In this document: positions 45,921 to 59,412 of the stretch, in pieces | Layout: every line of letters begins with the position of its first letter | Position numbering within the stretch: position 1 is the first letter of the stretch | NCBI RefSeq assembly: GCF_964355755.1 | Contig: NC_092673.1 | Location: 21,519,001-21,583,000 of the forward strand | Length of the DNA: 64,000 nucleotides | Source of the DNA: Antedon mediterranea | Lineage: Eukaryota > Echinodermata > Crinoidea > Comatulida > Antedonidae | Direction: 5' to 3' | The notes under the pieces: model-generated | What the model saw: the letters and a program-made list of their open reading frames with translations, nothing else | Database searches by the model: none | What the model was told of the DNA's origin: nothing | Translations under genes and position numbers: made by a program

Positions 45921-48900
45921 ACCAGGAGGTAGGTTTACTTGTTGCCTGGATCACTGATCGCCAAACTCAGCGTGTATTAGCAATATGAACAGGGAAAAAT
46001 TATAAAGATAATATAATATAGTCAGGGTTATAAGCAGGTAAAGGGACCAACTTGAATGTAAAGGTGGTTAACTCTGAAAATACCAGCACGCACACTATAA
46101 GTTGTGGTTTTCCTAAATATAATTCAAATTAATATTAACTTTTGTAAATTAGGCCTACTTTCCATCTACAGAAATAGATATGGAAGCTTTGGTTTATTTT
46201 ATTAAAAACATTTTTTTATATCATTTTTCATACATAATTTACTTTTTACAATTTTTCCAAAACTTACATAACGAAAGAATTGTAAAACAAAATAGTTGGT
46301 ACCTCCATGAATAGCGAGAGATAACATCAGTACTGGTGGATTTAATACCAGGATTACAGTACTAACGGTTATATAAATTATAATTTATTTAGTATTTCAG
46401 GATCATCAAGATCATAATCATCTAAATAAACATCAATTTTGAAATTTGAAAAGTTATTTAAAAAGTTCGAAGATTTACCAGGAGTTAAATTACATTCTAA
46501 ATTCCATTTCTATTAGTTTAAAATGTAGGATTAATTTATACATTTGTAAACCGACTTGGTAATAATAACCAAATTGTAATCGTTATAATATCAAAGGACA
46601 AGTTGTTATTATACAATTTAATATTTATATATTCTAATTTTAATTTGATATAAAGAAGGACCCTGAATATCAGCTGTTGAAATAAAAATTAAGTACACTC
46701 AAAAAGTATTTTGAAGTAACACAATTTAGACTAGAAATAATATTCTTTGTTTAAAGAAAGAAATCATTAATTATAAAATGAATGTTTTATTTAATATAAC
46801 AGAAGCTGTATTGAGTACTTTGTTTTAATTCTAAATGCTTTTTCGTAATCTATGCCTACATCACTCATACAACTCCTCAATTGAAATCAGGCAAAAGAAG
46901 TTGATATAAGTAATCGAAGAATACTAAGTCAAGTCAATATTGTATTTAGCTACGGAAATAAAACATTACGAGACGATTTTAATAATTGCCAGAGGGCAGT
47001 TTATTTAGGGAATTAATATTAAACTAAATCTTTTATTGCTTTTACACTTGACTGGTTTCACTTGTAATCTGTACTATAAGAATGATTAGAATCGGAATAC
47101 TAATTGAATGATGTCATTTTCTAGGTCTGGACTGAGTAACTGTTTACGCCCTTTGTTGTTACCCACCCTGGTCACATGTGATAAAAGGGTGAGGTCAGTC
47201 TGTGTGTGCCGCACATTTAGGGTCAGTAATGTAAAGAGTAGTGGTGGTCACCATTTGAACGCAGCACAAGTGCGTACTTGCAACGCAAGCGATAGGTGAT
47301 GATTCACCGCTCCTTGATTGATCAAACTGCGTTCCCAGTCTTTGCGCATAATAGTGAGAACCAATGGCTTTTTTTACATACATTGGGCTGGGGGTGTTGA
47401 CAGAACAGTCGAAATGCGGTACAATTCATTAATTTATCTGTTTGTGCATATCTCAGAGCAAACATACTTTCTATGTATATTATGTATCAAATGACAATAA
47501 ATGGAAGTCATTTTCCACTGATAAATGAATAAATGAATTAATAAACTTTCAATAAACGGCATTACATTGTTTCAATGGGCGTCCCAACCTGTTACGAATA
47601 AGATGTAACATCTCGTATAGGCCTATAATGGTTAGTGTAAGGATAAGTAAGACATTACACACACCCGCCCACTCATAACAACATCAACATCGGGATGTAA
47701 ACATCATGAGTTCAAGCTTCAATAACCTTTATGCCATAACATGTTACTATTTTACTACATTGTATGTACACACCCAAATGGCATGACATACACACAGCCT
47801 CCATCGTACATGCCAGACATGACAGACCATTTGCACACCTGTAGATCGACCCCAGTGACATCACACGCCTAAAGTAGGGCTCCAGAGTACAACATACAAC
47901 TTGTTTCATTAACGGAAAACAGGTAACTTAAAACGAAAATAATCAAGGAACACATTTCACATAAAAGATAACGACAAACTCTCAGAATATCCAGGTCGTC
48001 TGACTAAATCGATACATAAATGTACTGTCAGTGTGGAGTATATCTAACGGTTCTTCTAATCGTGAAGGGTCGGGTCGAATGCTGCCCAACCCCCTAAAAC
48101 TGGTCCTTTAACTTTCGAGTCAAGTGCTTAATATAAATAAGTACCGGCAGCGCAATGGATACATATCTGTGTTGTATCCAATGGTGCTTTATAGACCATT
48201 CATTGTGTGACGTACGTTTCTAGGCGGTTTATAGGCTTTTTAATTTGTTCCATCGATGATATCTTTGAATAGACGGACAGGTCGTTATCAGGTCTAGTCT
48301 TCGCAGTAATAACGTTCAAAATAACTTAAAATACAAACGAATTCTGACCGAAATGAGTATTTTTTATTCATTGTATCTATACATAGTTAGGTCTAGTGGA
48401 TGCGTTCGTGACATATTATGCGCGTTGGCACGCGTTTTTTCTACGCGTGACGAAGAGCACGCTAATCGCTAATTATTGAGTGAGAAACGATTCGCGAAAA
48501 ACACGTAGGTCTATTAAAACAAGTCGTCTAATTATTCAAAAATGTTTAGTTGAAATTTGCATAATTTGAAAACATTAATCGTTATATTTTAATTTATTTT
48601 AAACTTAAAATGCAAAAGAAAAAGTTTTAAAAAACTTACGATCTTATAAAACTTTGGAAGATATTCCTGTCTGTAAACGAAACGCACAAAAATCACAAGC
48701 AATTAATGGTAAAATTCTTAGCTAGTAAAATTAGCCAAGTCGTCGATATATTTTTCCGTAATCCGGAATCGTCTGTATCTATTTCTTAATCCATAGATTC
48801 GTCAATTTATTTGTCATTGCTGTTTTCTCTGGCCCGTTTGGGCTTCGTCTTGTTTCTTCCAGGTCTTATCGTCTACTGATGCGCTCACTTCTTCATGCTT

Positions 48901-51490
48901 GTTGAGTATACTGGACTTATTCACGCTCGGGGGGCTTTATACCAGTAGTCAACTTACAGAGAACTTAGCCCGAGGGGTATCACGATCATGAATAGTTAGC
49001 CGATGTCACTTTTTCAGTGCAGCATGAGAGTCCTGTATCGTATGTGCAGGCCTACCAGTATCACGATTTGATCTAAATAGTATATACCTCTACTACGAAT
49101 TTCTTTCGAAAAACAACAATTGTGTTTTCCAGAGAATCTTAAATTATATCAACTCATCTACAATGATATAATAGGTATACTGTGTTGCATGGTACTGTAT
49201 AAAAGCTATACAATAGCCAAGGAGGCCTAAGAAAAGCATGATTGAGTCTCAAAATAAAATGAATATTTACGTTGGTTACAAAGTGTAGTATATAGAACCA
49301 CGTGCTCAACTATAAGTTACCGTTCAGTTAATATTCAGAAAAGGCGCGAGCTATGATAATGAATAAATTGGGACAATATTTCGGGACTCCGGGAAAAAGA
49401 GGAGAGCAAGAGAGTGACAAATGTGGCATTATAAAATATAAAAGGGGGTAAGTGATAAATGACGACCTATCTACGGTACGGTACGCTTATAGGCTAGGCC
49501 AATATAGTTTCAAGGTTGGTGCGGATAGCTCAAATCCTACAAAATATATACATCACAGTTATATAAACATGACCCATTTTGTATTGGCGACACTTACAGT
49601 ATTATACAAATAATAAATAGGCCTAGCTGCAATGCACTTCAAATTACAATAGGCCTATTACTAATATGAACCACGACTGAATTGACTGGTGGATTTACAA
49701 ACACAAGTCGACGTGTGCAGCCTATTTGAATATAATCGAACAAACCAGCCAGAAACAGGCGTAAACAGTAGAAACAAGAGTTTGTTCTGTTTAAACAATT
49801 ACAGTACACCTTTGTTGATGTTAAATACTGGCCGGTTATTATTTAAATGTTTGTATCCAGGTAACTCAATCCAATGACACATTTACATTATAAGACATAA
49901 GGTATGAGGTTTATACATTGATTCTCATCACTTACCGTATTGCTGCTAACGTTCAACCAAAATATAAAAATCCACGCTAAGCAGTTGAAGACACATCGTT
50001 AGATCATCTATTAAATTGAAGTATTTTTGGCAGAGTAAAATAAGTACTTGTGGATACTATGATCACAATCTAAAATATAAATAAGTATTGAATGCCTGTT
50101 TGTCATCCCCTTCGACCATTAACCAATCAGAGCACCGCTATACAATATTTGTAGGTTGTAGAATACATTCTCGCTCACGAGTCATTCTTCAACCTAATAC
50201 TAATGTTTTCTACAAATCTGTGAAATGCTCAGTAATGAAAAAAAGACAACATTTGTAAAGACCTCAAGTCCTTGACCCGTCATAGTCCTAAACACCGAAT
50301 ATAAATAAGTAAATATTATCTTTCGATGTAGAACACAACAGATATAAGTTCAGTACGAATATGAATCTGATCATTTGGTAATTAACTGTACAGAAGCAAA
50401 CTAACAATTCGTAACAACAGCTTCTTAACCGCAAAGTACTTCATTCATTACAAGAGCTCTCTTTAACAAAAGTACCAGCTTTCACATCTCGAAAATAGAG
50501 CCGGAAGTATATAGTAAACTTGACCGCGCAATGAATACTCTATAGCAACGCGATTTATTACAATAAACTGTTTGTTAGATTTAAATAAATGATGTCATCT
50601 TCTTGTCATCGTGAACTAAACAATAGGCTATTATTAGTGTAAAAGAAATGTTGCCAAGGACGGTAGAAACGTGTGGTACAATAAAGAAGAATCAGAAACT
50701 ATCTTAACCAGGGAATAGTATAGGCCTACTACACTACACATTAAGCTCTAACAAATTGTTAATCTCCTAATTCGTAGGCCTACTTAAGTTCATGCAATGT
50801 CATCTTAAAAACACGAGCTTTGCCTTTAATTTTAACAGTGACACCACGAACCTGGCACGCGCGTACAAAAGCTGATAATCCAGTACGATTTTTGTACGCG
50901 CCGTGACGTCACTAACGGCGTATACACGAGTGGCATCGACGATCAATAACGAATTCAACGTTTAAACGATTAATTTATTTATCGGAGTAAGTTTTAACAT
51001 TGAACAGCCTAAATGTAATTTTCAATAATCATCCTTATAGTCCGACAATGCCACAAATATCATCATGAAATCCTCTTCTTACATGCACTCTGAAAAGTTC
51101 TTATGCATCCCATGTGTGATCTAATTATTTTCAATAGATAACATGTGAATTGGTTATGGGCTTTCCTTCATATCATCAATATGGATACAACTAAACTCGA
51201 ACATTTCGAAGAATTACGGTGGTAAAGACCTTGACGGCGGTAGGGTCTTCTTTATCCACAGGCCTACAGGCATAAGGTCCTGAAGTTCAATGTTAATGGT
51301 CATGGTAGGCTTTATCAATTGACAAAGGGGTGCGCCCCTCTGGGTCAGGTACCGCACTAAAAGAGAGAACGTGAGCTATCCAGAAAGTGAGAAATACGCA
51401 TCGAACACCGAGCACAAACTCGAAAATTACAGGATGGATAAACTATTTTATAATTTCTCGTGCTTTATAAACTAAGTCTCATGGAGTTGA
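45921..51490. other. Gene-poor stretch
   Basis: No gene is recognised. About 47248-47370 resembles a very decayed M1 MITE (AACGCAAGCGATAGG, ATTGATCAAACTGCG). Otherwise I see only AT-rich sequence and short frames. A small minus-strand open stretch near 48945-48840 has a hydrophilic reading but no clear splice sites. Confidence 0.4.
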
Positions 51491-51494
51491 GAGA

Positions 51495-51590
51495 GTCATG
51501 AGTTATAACACTGGCACTAGGTCAGGATTGAACCCAGGACCTTGTTGGAAGGCAACCATGTTGAACACCAAGCTACAGCTCCACTCGATT
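51495..51590 (-). mobile_element. tRNA-derived SINE head
   Basis: The minus strand reads GTAGCTTGGTGTTCAACATGG, then GGTCCTGGGTTCAATCCTG. The second segment holds a strong B box (GGTTCAATCC). No complete cloverleaf forms, so this is a SINE head and not a tRNA gene. Confidence 0.6.
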
Positions 51591-51689
51591 TGTTTTATCT
51601 TTTTATCAATATCATAAATATTTTCTTTTCAGTTCTAAAAATAAAGAACCTTTGTGTCTTCAGATAACATTGGATATATATATATATAT

Positions 51690-51780
51690 AACATTATGCG
51701 CCTTGAGCACTCTTGAGTGGTATGTGCGCTATAAAAATCCTATTATTATTATTGTTATTGTTAGTGTTATTATTATATTA
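51690..51780 (+). mobile_element. LINE/SINE 3' tail with ATT repeats
   Basis: ATGCGCCTTGAGCACTCTTG, GTGCGCTATAAAAATCC and then an ATTATTATT-rich run are the typical end of L2/CR1-like elements in many animals. Confidence 0.65.
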
Positions 51781-53085
51781 TATAAATGTTAGCACATATT
51801 CTATTTTCATCAGCATCACATATTGGGATAACAACGGCAATGGTAAACTAAATAAACAGACAAACGCGATGAATCCAAATCACATGAATGTTTCCTTGAC
51901 ATAAAACTATATTATGTCACATGTTCAAATAATGTAATGCAATTATTTAATCGGAACATGAACCAATTCACAGAGGGGGGAAGACAAATGGTCTATTAAT
52001 GCATGGTATTCACAAATTATTTAGAAATGGTTAGGCAGGTTTATTCCAGAGGCTCTTCTATACCTAACTACGGTTTAAAATTGTGCCTATTGGCATTGCC
52101 ATAAATCCCACCCTCACACACGTATAGAAAGTTGTACTTTCCATCTGGGCCTACTGTATAACTATATGAATGCAACAAAAGTAATAGGCGCCGTGTCATT
52201 TACATTTATTGCGCGCGTGCTTTTGGATAAGACTAATTATTTTAACACAAATTAAATTAAATATTATACTATATGTTTACACATCATCGCCTTACCGAAC
52301 ATTCCTGAAAAAATAGTATTAAGCATTTACTGATCACTCACACACGACCTTTTCAATACAACATATGGACGCTAAGCTGCAGCGATGGCAACATGTTCAC
52401 AGGCTGAAAGCCGACGACAAGGGGGTGTCAACACTAACCGAGCTACGATGACATATACAACTCAATGTTACCGACGAACGAGTGGCAAAAAGCCAAACAA
52501 TAACCTCGTAGCGAATTTGTGTTCATAACTGACACTTATACCACTATATTCCACCACCGATGAACAAAATAAATATTGCGAACGTTTAAAAAACAAAGTT
52601 AGTATCAACAAATATGGTAGGCCTACTGTATTTATTATTTTTGGAAAGAGGTTCACGCGAAAGTCGTTCATAATATTTTCGTTTTTAGAACATACATGCT
52701 TGCTTTCGAGGAAATATCAGCATGCTCTGTATTAATATGTATATGCCTACATAATATTTACAAGATTATATTTTTTACTTGTAAATGTTTTTATGTCGCT
52801 TGTATTGTTGAGGGACCCTCAAATCAGCTTCCGCTGGCTGGGTCACCCTCTTGAAAAATAAATAAATAGGCCTAAATTAAGAAACAACAAGAAACAACCC
52901 CGGTAATGTAATGCGCCGGTTCTCAAAACATGCACCAGCATTCGAATAAGTAATGTTTAAATACACGCTGATTAGCCCACATAGGGCCTAAAGACTAAAA
53001 AACAAAAATGAAAATCACTCCCGGTTAACTTCGTCATTTCAGTTCATCGGGAAGGGTCGATTAACTTTTGTTTATAACGTGGCCT
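51781..53085. other. Intergenic, with one LINE tail at 52795-52870
   Basis: GAGGGACCCTCAAATCAGC and GGCTGGGTCACCCTCTTG followed by AATAAATAAATAG mark a retroelement 3' end at 52795-52870. No gene is recognised in the remainder. Confidence 0.55.
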
Positions 53086-53250
53086 AAAGCTCTGTTTACA
53101 TTATCAAACTAATTTGACACAAAAAAGTGAGATTTTCCCAAATATGGTAGTGAACTGCCCAAATATGGTAGTGATATGACACCATCATGTCTTATATAGG
53201 CACATAACCTTTTTTTTGTCACATAAAGGTTGATAGTGTAGACAGAGCTT
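53086..53250. mobile_element. Palindromic MITE, family M2
   Basis: The ends AAAGCTCTGTTTACATTATC and GATAGTGTAGACAGAGCTT are inverted. The core has CCAAATATGGTAGTGATATG. It is next to TA. Confidence 0.8.
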
Positions 53251-54126
53251 AAATTTTGAAACAAACAAAACAGGAAAAGAAAATCACGTCGGGTCGAGTT
53301 GCAAACCTTTACCATAAAAGTATTTAATTTTTGTTGAAAGAAATATCTTGAAGGTGAAATTCCATAGCAAAATATATTTAACTTGAATACATTAAAATCA
53401 AGTTAACAAATAACACAGGTCTGGGTGAATAAACTAAAAAAAAGGCGGTCGATCAGTATTTAATGATATTAAAAGATTTGATTTAATTTGAAAAGCAGAC
53501 GTGCGATAATGATTAAAGGGGCTTGGTAGGCAGCTTAACCAATTACACCAGGGTATAAGCTGTCAGTTTTAATTTTGATTTGAATGATGCTTCACTTAGA
53601 AAATATTTTTTTGATACGTTAAAATTTGACGATTACATAATAATAAAATGAAGATGATAATAAAAATGATGATATATCATATCATTTATTGCGCCAAATT
53701 TCAAATAGATAAGACATAAAACAGTACTAAAGTAAATTAATGACGCAGGATCGCCTAAAAGTTATAAATAAAAATAATCGTCGAGAGGCTCTCCACATAG
53801 AAATACATAAAAGTTTTAATTAATTTTTGTTTAAACGTACAAAAGTATTAGGCCTATATAATTGTTTTAGTATAATATAAAGGTCTATCGTATGCAAAGT
53901 CAAAATGATTACGAAGGGTAGACCTACACACACACACCCTTTATACGCGGAATGCTAGCGTCTTGATGGTACCATAGCAGAATTTACGCCCCTGGTCAAT
54001 TCTGTTACGGTAGACGGAACCAGCATAACAATAAAAATGCTGATGCAATTTTGATAAATGTTGCAAATTTAATAATTCAAATAACATAAATATAAAATAT
54101 GTTACCTGGTCAGACGGATTAAAATG
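53251..54126. other. Intergenic, no gene recognised
   Basis: This is AT-rich sequence with no supported feature. Confidence 0.4.
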
Positions 54127-54292
54127 ATGGGCGATAGCAGGGGGAGATTCAAGGGGGCCAAGCCGACCTGCCCCCCCCCCCCTCTAAATTTCACAAATTA
54201 TAATGCAAAAGATAGGACATCAAAGTTCAGCACTGCATTTCACTACTTTTAGGCCTTCAGGCCCCCTATTTCAAATTCCTAGCTCCACTGGA
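54127..54292. mobile_element. Small decayed DNA element with inverted ends
   Basis: The left side has GGGGGAGATTCAAGGGGGCC and the right side has GGCCCCCTATTTCAAATTCC followed by TAGCTCCACTG. These are imperfect inverted copies around a C-rich run. It resembles the ends of the other CAGTGG-type elements in the window, but no target duplication is clear. Confidence 0.45.
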
Positions 54293-54588
54293 TAGGGCAG
54301 TTCCTATCAAAACAAAACATGAACTTACATTATCATCAGTAACAGTATTTCAACGCGAGCGTTATACTAACTTGTGTGTGTTTGATAATTTTATAGGACT
54401 AAATATTCATTAACTAAAGATATTACAATGACTAAGTCAATTCAATTTCGAATTATATTGCTATTCATTTCGGTAAATAGATATTTAAATTTTTCTGGTC
54501 TTCACAATTTTTGCCGCAAGAAAACAAACAAATTCTTATAACGATAATCAAATGGAACTCAAATACACATAGGCCTACATTTTAAAGC

Positions 54589-54892
54589 TAGGCTCCCACT
54601 AGGCACGTAACGCAAGTAATTTCAGTCCGTATGATCCGCTTGTGATTGGTCAAATTATTACCGTAGCGTTGCGCGTTTATTTAAAGGTCTGTCTACACTA
54701 TCAAACTTTATGTGACAAAATCATCATGTCCATATATAGACATGATAATGTCATATCAGTACAATTTTTTGGGCACATCACACTTTTTTGTCAAACTAGT
54801 TTGACAAATGGACATGATGTCATATCACTACCATATTTGGGCACATCACATTTTTTTTGTTAAACCAGTTTGATAGTCTAGACAAACCTTTA
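54589..54892. mobile_element. M1 fragment followed by a compound M2 MITE
   Basis: About 54589-54680 is an M1 left and centre piece (GGCTCCCACTAGG, GCTTGTGATTGGTCAAATTA). 54683-54892 begins AAAGGTCTGTCTACACTATC and ends GATAGTCTAGACAAACCTT. It contains two core halves joined at GTTTGACAAATGGACATGATG, so it is a longer and possibly rearranged M2 copy. Confidence 0.75.
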
Positions 54893-56025
54893 CAAGTGGA
54901 AACCCAGCTTTTGAATAAGTTTTATTTAGTTTTTAAACATTGTAAATATCACTTTTCAGATCAACGTGACTTTTATTTATATGGACTTTTGTTTGTAGAA
55001 GTCATAAGATACAAAACATATGCAATTTTACTACAGACATTTGTCCTACAGGTGTTCGTCGGCAATTTCGACAAATATAAACCGAGTATATTAAGATAAG
55101 AAATATTAAATAGTGTCTCATTTAAACAGCATCGCCTGATAAACTGAACTTTTCCCCTCAAAATAATACAGTGTGGTCGCTCTTTTTAGTGCTTGCTAGG
55201 TAGGTAGTGTTGGTTACATCGATAACACCGGTAGTAAAGAAACGCATACCATAGCTTGCATATTCATTCATTTAGGATAATTAATTAATAATTAAAAGTT
55301 ATTAAAAGATTCAGGCCTTCGTTCGTGGTGTTGTTACTGTGTAAATAATGGATAAAAACATTGTCTAAATAAGCCTATATTTTTAATAGTAGATTCATTC
55401 ATAAACTTTAAATTCACGGACGGAAACGTAAAAACCGAAACAATACAATTTAAAGTACCTGGATATATAAAAATAAAAAACAAGGTCTAGTCAGCAAGCG
55501 AAGCCAAAAGGAGTTCACAATCATACAACAGACCCTAAAATTTAACGATCTAACGCAAAGCAGTCGTTTTCCTAAGTTCATGATCATATGTTAATATGTC
55601 TACGTTCCTGTAGTAAAACAAATACACGTTTTCATGAATGGGGGTCTATAGCTACATGATACTTCCTACCGTCGTCCCCAAAGGCTTCGTCTATAGACAC
55701 GTTTTGGTTGTAAATCACTTCAAACATAAAACTACGCCAGACTATTTCTTGGCTTGCACTATAAAATCGACCTACCTAACTTTGTTATTATTATCAGACC
55801 GACGTTTACTATGATGTTTACATACACGCTCAGTCACTCCATATTGAACACGCTTATTGGCAGCAGCAAAGTGGTGGGAAAAGTTCAATAGTTGTGAATT
55901 TAAAAAAAGAAACAGCTAAACTTTGGACACACTGTTTTTGTGGAAGTATGTTGTTTGCTTTCTTTATAACCATACATATTTCTGGATAAATACAATCCAT
56001 CAGTAATGATACCAAGCTTTGGTGA
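54893..56025. other. Intergenic, no gene recognised
   Basis: No exon or repeat signal I can support. Confidence 0.4.
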
Positions 56026-56165
56026 CGCGCGCGTCGGAATAATGATGATGATGTAACGCGCGCGTCGGAATAATGATGATGATGTAACGCGGGCGTCGGA
56101 ATAATGATGATGATGTAACGCGCGCGTCGGAATAATGATGATGATGACGTAACGTGCGCGTCTTT
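56026..56165. repeat. 33-bp minisatellite, about four copies
   Basis: The unit GCGCGCGTCGGAATAATGATG plus GATGATGTAAC repeats about four times, with small length changes in the ATG run. It combines a CG-rich block with an ATG microsatellite in an otherwise CpG-poor region. Confidence 0.85.
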
Positions 56166-56447
56166 TCAATGATTTTTATTGGACACAGTATTGTGTTATT
56201 GTATATTTGATTGTATTGTCTGAATAGGGTGTGGGTGGAAACACACATTTTCACGAGATTTAGGCATATACTCTCGAAGTACTTCAAATTGAAAACTAAA
56301 CAGGAAATTCTTTTGGTCGTGGAAGATTAAAAACAAAGTGCAACAAATTTGCACTCTTATCAATATCATTAAAAAGTCTTATGGCTTTCGGAATAAAGGT
56401 CTTCTTATAACGTTCGATATTTGAATTATTATTTCTTATATTATGCG

Positions 56448-56574
56448 GAGTTTGGTTCTTACTTGGACGCAACGCAAGGACGTAGGCCCAATGAAATTAA
56501 CAAATCACGACGCGATGGATTCAATTTCGTTGCGCCATGTGTCGTTGCGTTGCGCCCATGTGAGAACCAAACTC
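56448..56574. mobile_element. Palindromic MITE, M1-like with altered ends
   Basis: The ends GGAGTTTGGTTCTTACTTGG and CCCATGTGAGAACCAAACTC are inverted. The arms ACGCAACGCAAGGACGTAGG and TGTGTCGTTGCGTTGCGC are M1-type. The terminal bases GAGTTTGG replace AAGCTTGG. Confidence 0.75.
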
Positions 56575-57757
56575 TCCTAGCTCGCATAGTATATTGCTAA
56601 TTTTATTTTGAAATAATAAAACCGGATATATAGACGACGACGATGGCGCAGATAATTGTATATAATCAATCTCTTTAACTTTAGAAAGTGTTGCGAACTT
56701 TTAAATTTCATCGTTTCTCAGAAATAAACACCGTTCCCATAGGGAATCATTCTCTTATTTAATGTGTACCGATGGGTATATAGACTACAATAGATTCTTT
56801 CCGGTTTCTTAAAGATTTCCAATTCAATAAAGTGATTATTTTAATAGATCAAATTTCATTACAATCTGAATAACAATACAACAAAAGAGGAATACTTATT
56901 TAGGTGAATGACAAAAAAATATAAAGTATGCCATTGAACTTCTATTCTATCGGGACGTACCGACATGTATTCGGAAAAGATGAACTCGGTGATCTTTTGA
57001 TGCGCGTATGTGGGCGCGTATGACGTACATTAGATTACGTCATCCGATAATAGGCCTAATATTTTTACTAACGGTACCAAAAATTGAAATATTTCTAACT
57101 CAATATTTAAAAATTGATTAGGAGTATGAATTGGGGAACAATGTACGTCATATAATATTAATATACTGTGCGCATGCGAAGACGGATTCTAGGTACAGAC
57201 GACGCAAATAAGCTCCTTACTAATGTCTGACCATTCTAAACTGACAGTCATAACAGAACATAACGAAATATTTTTTATTATAAAAGCGAATTAGAGCAAA
57301 AGTTACCTTCAAGTTGCCGTAAAGATCGACTAATTAATTTCGTCAATATTTTGTTCCGAATAGTACAACTAAAATAAATATGAAAACTAATATTTGTATC
57401 TATGATTTATACAGTATTACTAAATTCGGTTACGGGCGAACGGAATATGTATTTCATTTGGAGTAGGATCCATTTTAGTAGGATATCCAGACAAAGTTCA
57501 CGAGGAGTGATAAATAGGCCTACCACCGCTAATTAGGCCTAGGCCTTACTAATATTCGATATCGTTTGGAAGACATCATAATTTTTCAACACACCCTTCC
57601 TTCACGTCAGTCATACGTCATCAATTTGAGTGAATATGTGATAATTGACCAAAATGAATATTTTGCATGACCTAAAATGATGAAAGGTTAATGAATACTA
57701 CTCAATCAAAAATGTCATTTAATCTAGTTTTGTATGTCCGGTTTAAAAAAATTTCAA
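56575..57757. other. Intergenic, no gene recognised
   Basis: Nothing is supported here beyond AT-rich DNA. Confidence 0.4.
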
Positions 57758-58003
57758 CAGGACCGTAGCCAGGATGTGTCATGGGACACCAAGTATTTGG
57801 GTCACGCTCCCCATCCCCCAGAAGGTATGAGTTATTCAAATTTTTCTATTTACGAATAACCTTTTGTACTGTGGGGCACGTATTTGGTTCAGAGAGATGA
57901 GGTGAGGGTATTTGGCATGTCGGGGATGGGGGTTCGCAGTCGGTTAAAGGGGTTCCGCTGTAAGTTTCGCCCGAACCATAAAACCCCCCTGGCTACGGGC
58001 CTG
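57758..58003. mobile_element. ~245-bp DNA element, CAGG-GTAGCCAGG ends
   Basis: The ends CAGGACCGTAGCCAGG and CCTGGCTACGGGCCTG are inverted. The flanks TTTCAA and ATTCAA are similar but offset, so the target duplication is unclear. A lone related right end lies near 5950. Confidence 0.65.
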
Positions 58004-59085
58004 ATTCAATACGGGTAGCGGGGCCCATCGTGTTGTAAGTGTTGTATCGTGTCGGATCGGATCGGATTGAATGCCAATTTTACACCGGTAATTTTTGATA
58101 CCATAATCATTTCTGTGTTTAAAATGTCAATGAAAATAATATTTCGATTGAGATTAAAGTTTAAAATATATTTATTTAAGTTCTGCGCACCTGTAGCACG
58201 CACGCGCGTCCTAAAAGTGAGACAAAAATCAAACTATTTTGTTTTCTATGCGTGAGTTGACACCGATTGCAAATACAAACAGTATTTACCTGTGCGCTCT
58301 TCTTTTAGAGTGGCCTTGCTTGCCAGGTGTGCTAACTAAAGGTGTGTATATTAGGTATGTGATAAGCATTAATTGAGGTTAAACACCTTTGATGAGTTAT
58401 GGTATCTTTGCCAACTAAGCACAATTTTTTTTCTAATATTAAAAAAAATCGATGGCTGTAAATCTATTTGAACATTGAATGTTTAATGTTACGTTGAATG
58501 TTTTAGGTTGCATTTCATCATTTTTCGCCGGGAAAAAAACACCGCCACAAATTAAAGTTTTGCGACTTTTTAAAGTTTGTATAGCAACAAGGGAATATAA
58601 AGTAGGCCAATTCTCTTTGCAGACTGGGTATTTACTAATACTGTGTAGTAATGTTCAAAATAATGTTTTAGCATGACGGTCCATCCATGTGAACTGTCTT
58701 AACCCAACCATCCGTCAATCAACATTACTAACGCCTCAACGAGCCTTGTTGTGACAATAATTAACCCCCATGGAATATATGTTGTGACATGTCTGACACT
58801 GGAATACGTTACTCGCTGTGTGGCGCGGTTAACCGCTCCTAACTACTATATACTGTACCAACATGACATAAAGTTTGAACAAGTTTGAAAAAATATAACC
58901 CGGATGCAGGTGATCGAAGGAGAACATGATTTGATGTTTGGTGGAAATAAGAATCTAATCTCTTAATTAACAACACGAGGTCTATAATAAGTATCAGTTA
59001 AGCATATACCTACTTAATGTCACTCCCCACGACATTTACAAATGTGCGTAGCTCACGTAACGGCTACGTTTATCATCAGTACTCT
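58004..59085. other. Intergenic, no gene recognised
   Basis: Short frames near 58049 and 58479 have no splice or domain support. Confidence 0.4.
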
Positions 59086-59412
59086 AAAGCGTGGTTCCCA
59101 CTAGCGACGCAACGCAAGGACGTAACGCAACGCAAGTGAATTGACCAATCACAAGCGATGGCTTATTCGCTTGTGATTGCTAAATGTCTATAACTTCACT
59201 TGTCATTGGTTAAAACGCTTGCGTTGCGTTTACGTCCTTGCGTTACGTTAGGACGCAAGGCAAGGGAGTAAACGCAACGCAAGGACGTAAACGCAACGCA
59301 AGCATGTTGACCAATGACAACCGACAGTTCGAATAATCAATCGCTTGTGATTGGTCAACTCACTTACGTTGCGTCTACGTCCTTGTGTTGCGTCCTAGTG
59401 GGAACCAAGCTT
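59086..59412. mobile_element. Two M1 MITEs joined head to tail
   Basis: The first starts AAAGCGTGGTTCCCACTAG and ends in GTTACGTTAGGACGCAAGG without a clean terminus. The second ends CTAGTGGGAACCAAGC at 59412. The shared junction suggests one copy inserted in, or recombined with, the other. Confidence 0.75.

Noticed and set aside
48840-48950. Hydrophilic minus-strand stretch that could be an exon
   Set aside because: No convincing acceptor or donor and no recognised family. Chance is as likely.
51495-51590. A functional tRNA gene on the minus strand
   Set aside because: A good B box is present, but the arms do not fold into a complete cloverleaf. It is a SINE head.
56000-56287. Minus-strand His-rich and Ile-rich frames
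   Set aside because: They are translations of the ATG-repeat minisatellite, in overlapping frames.
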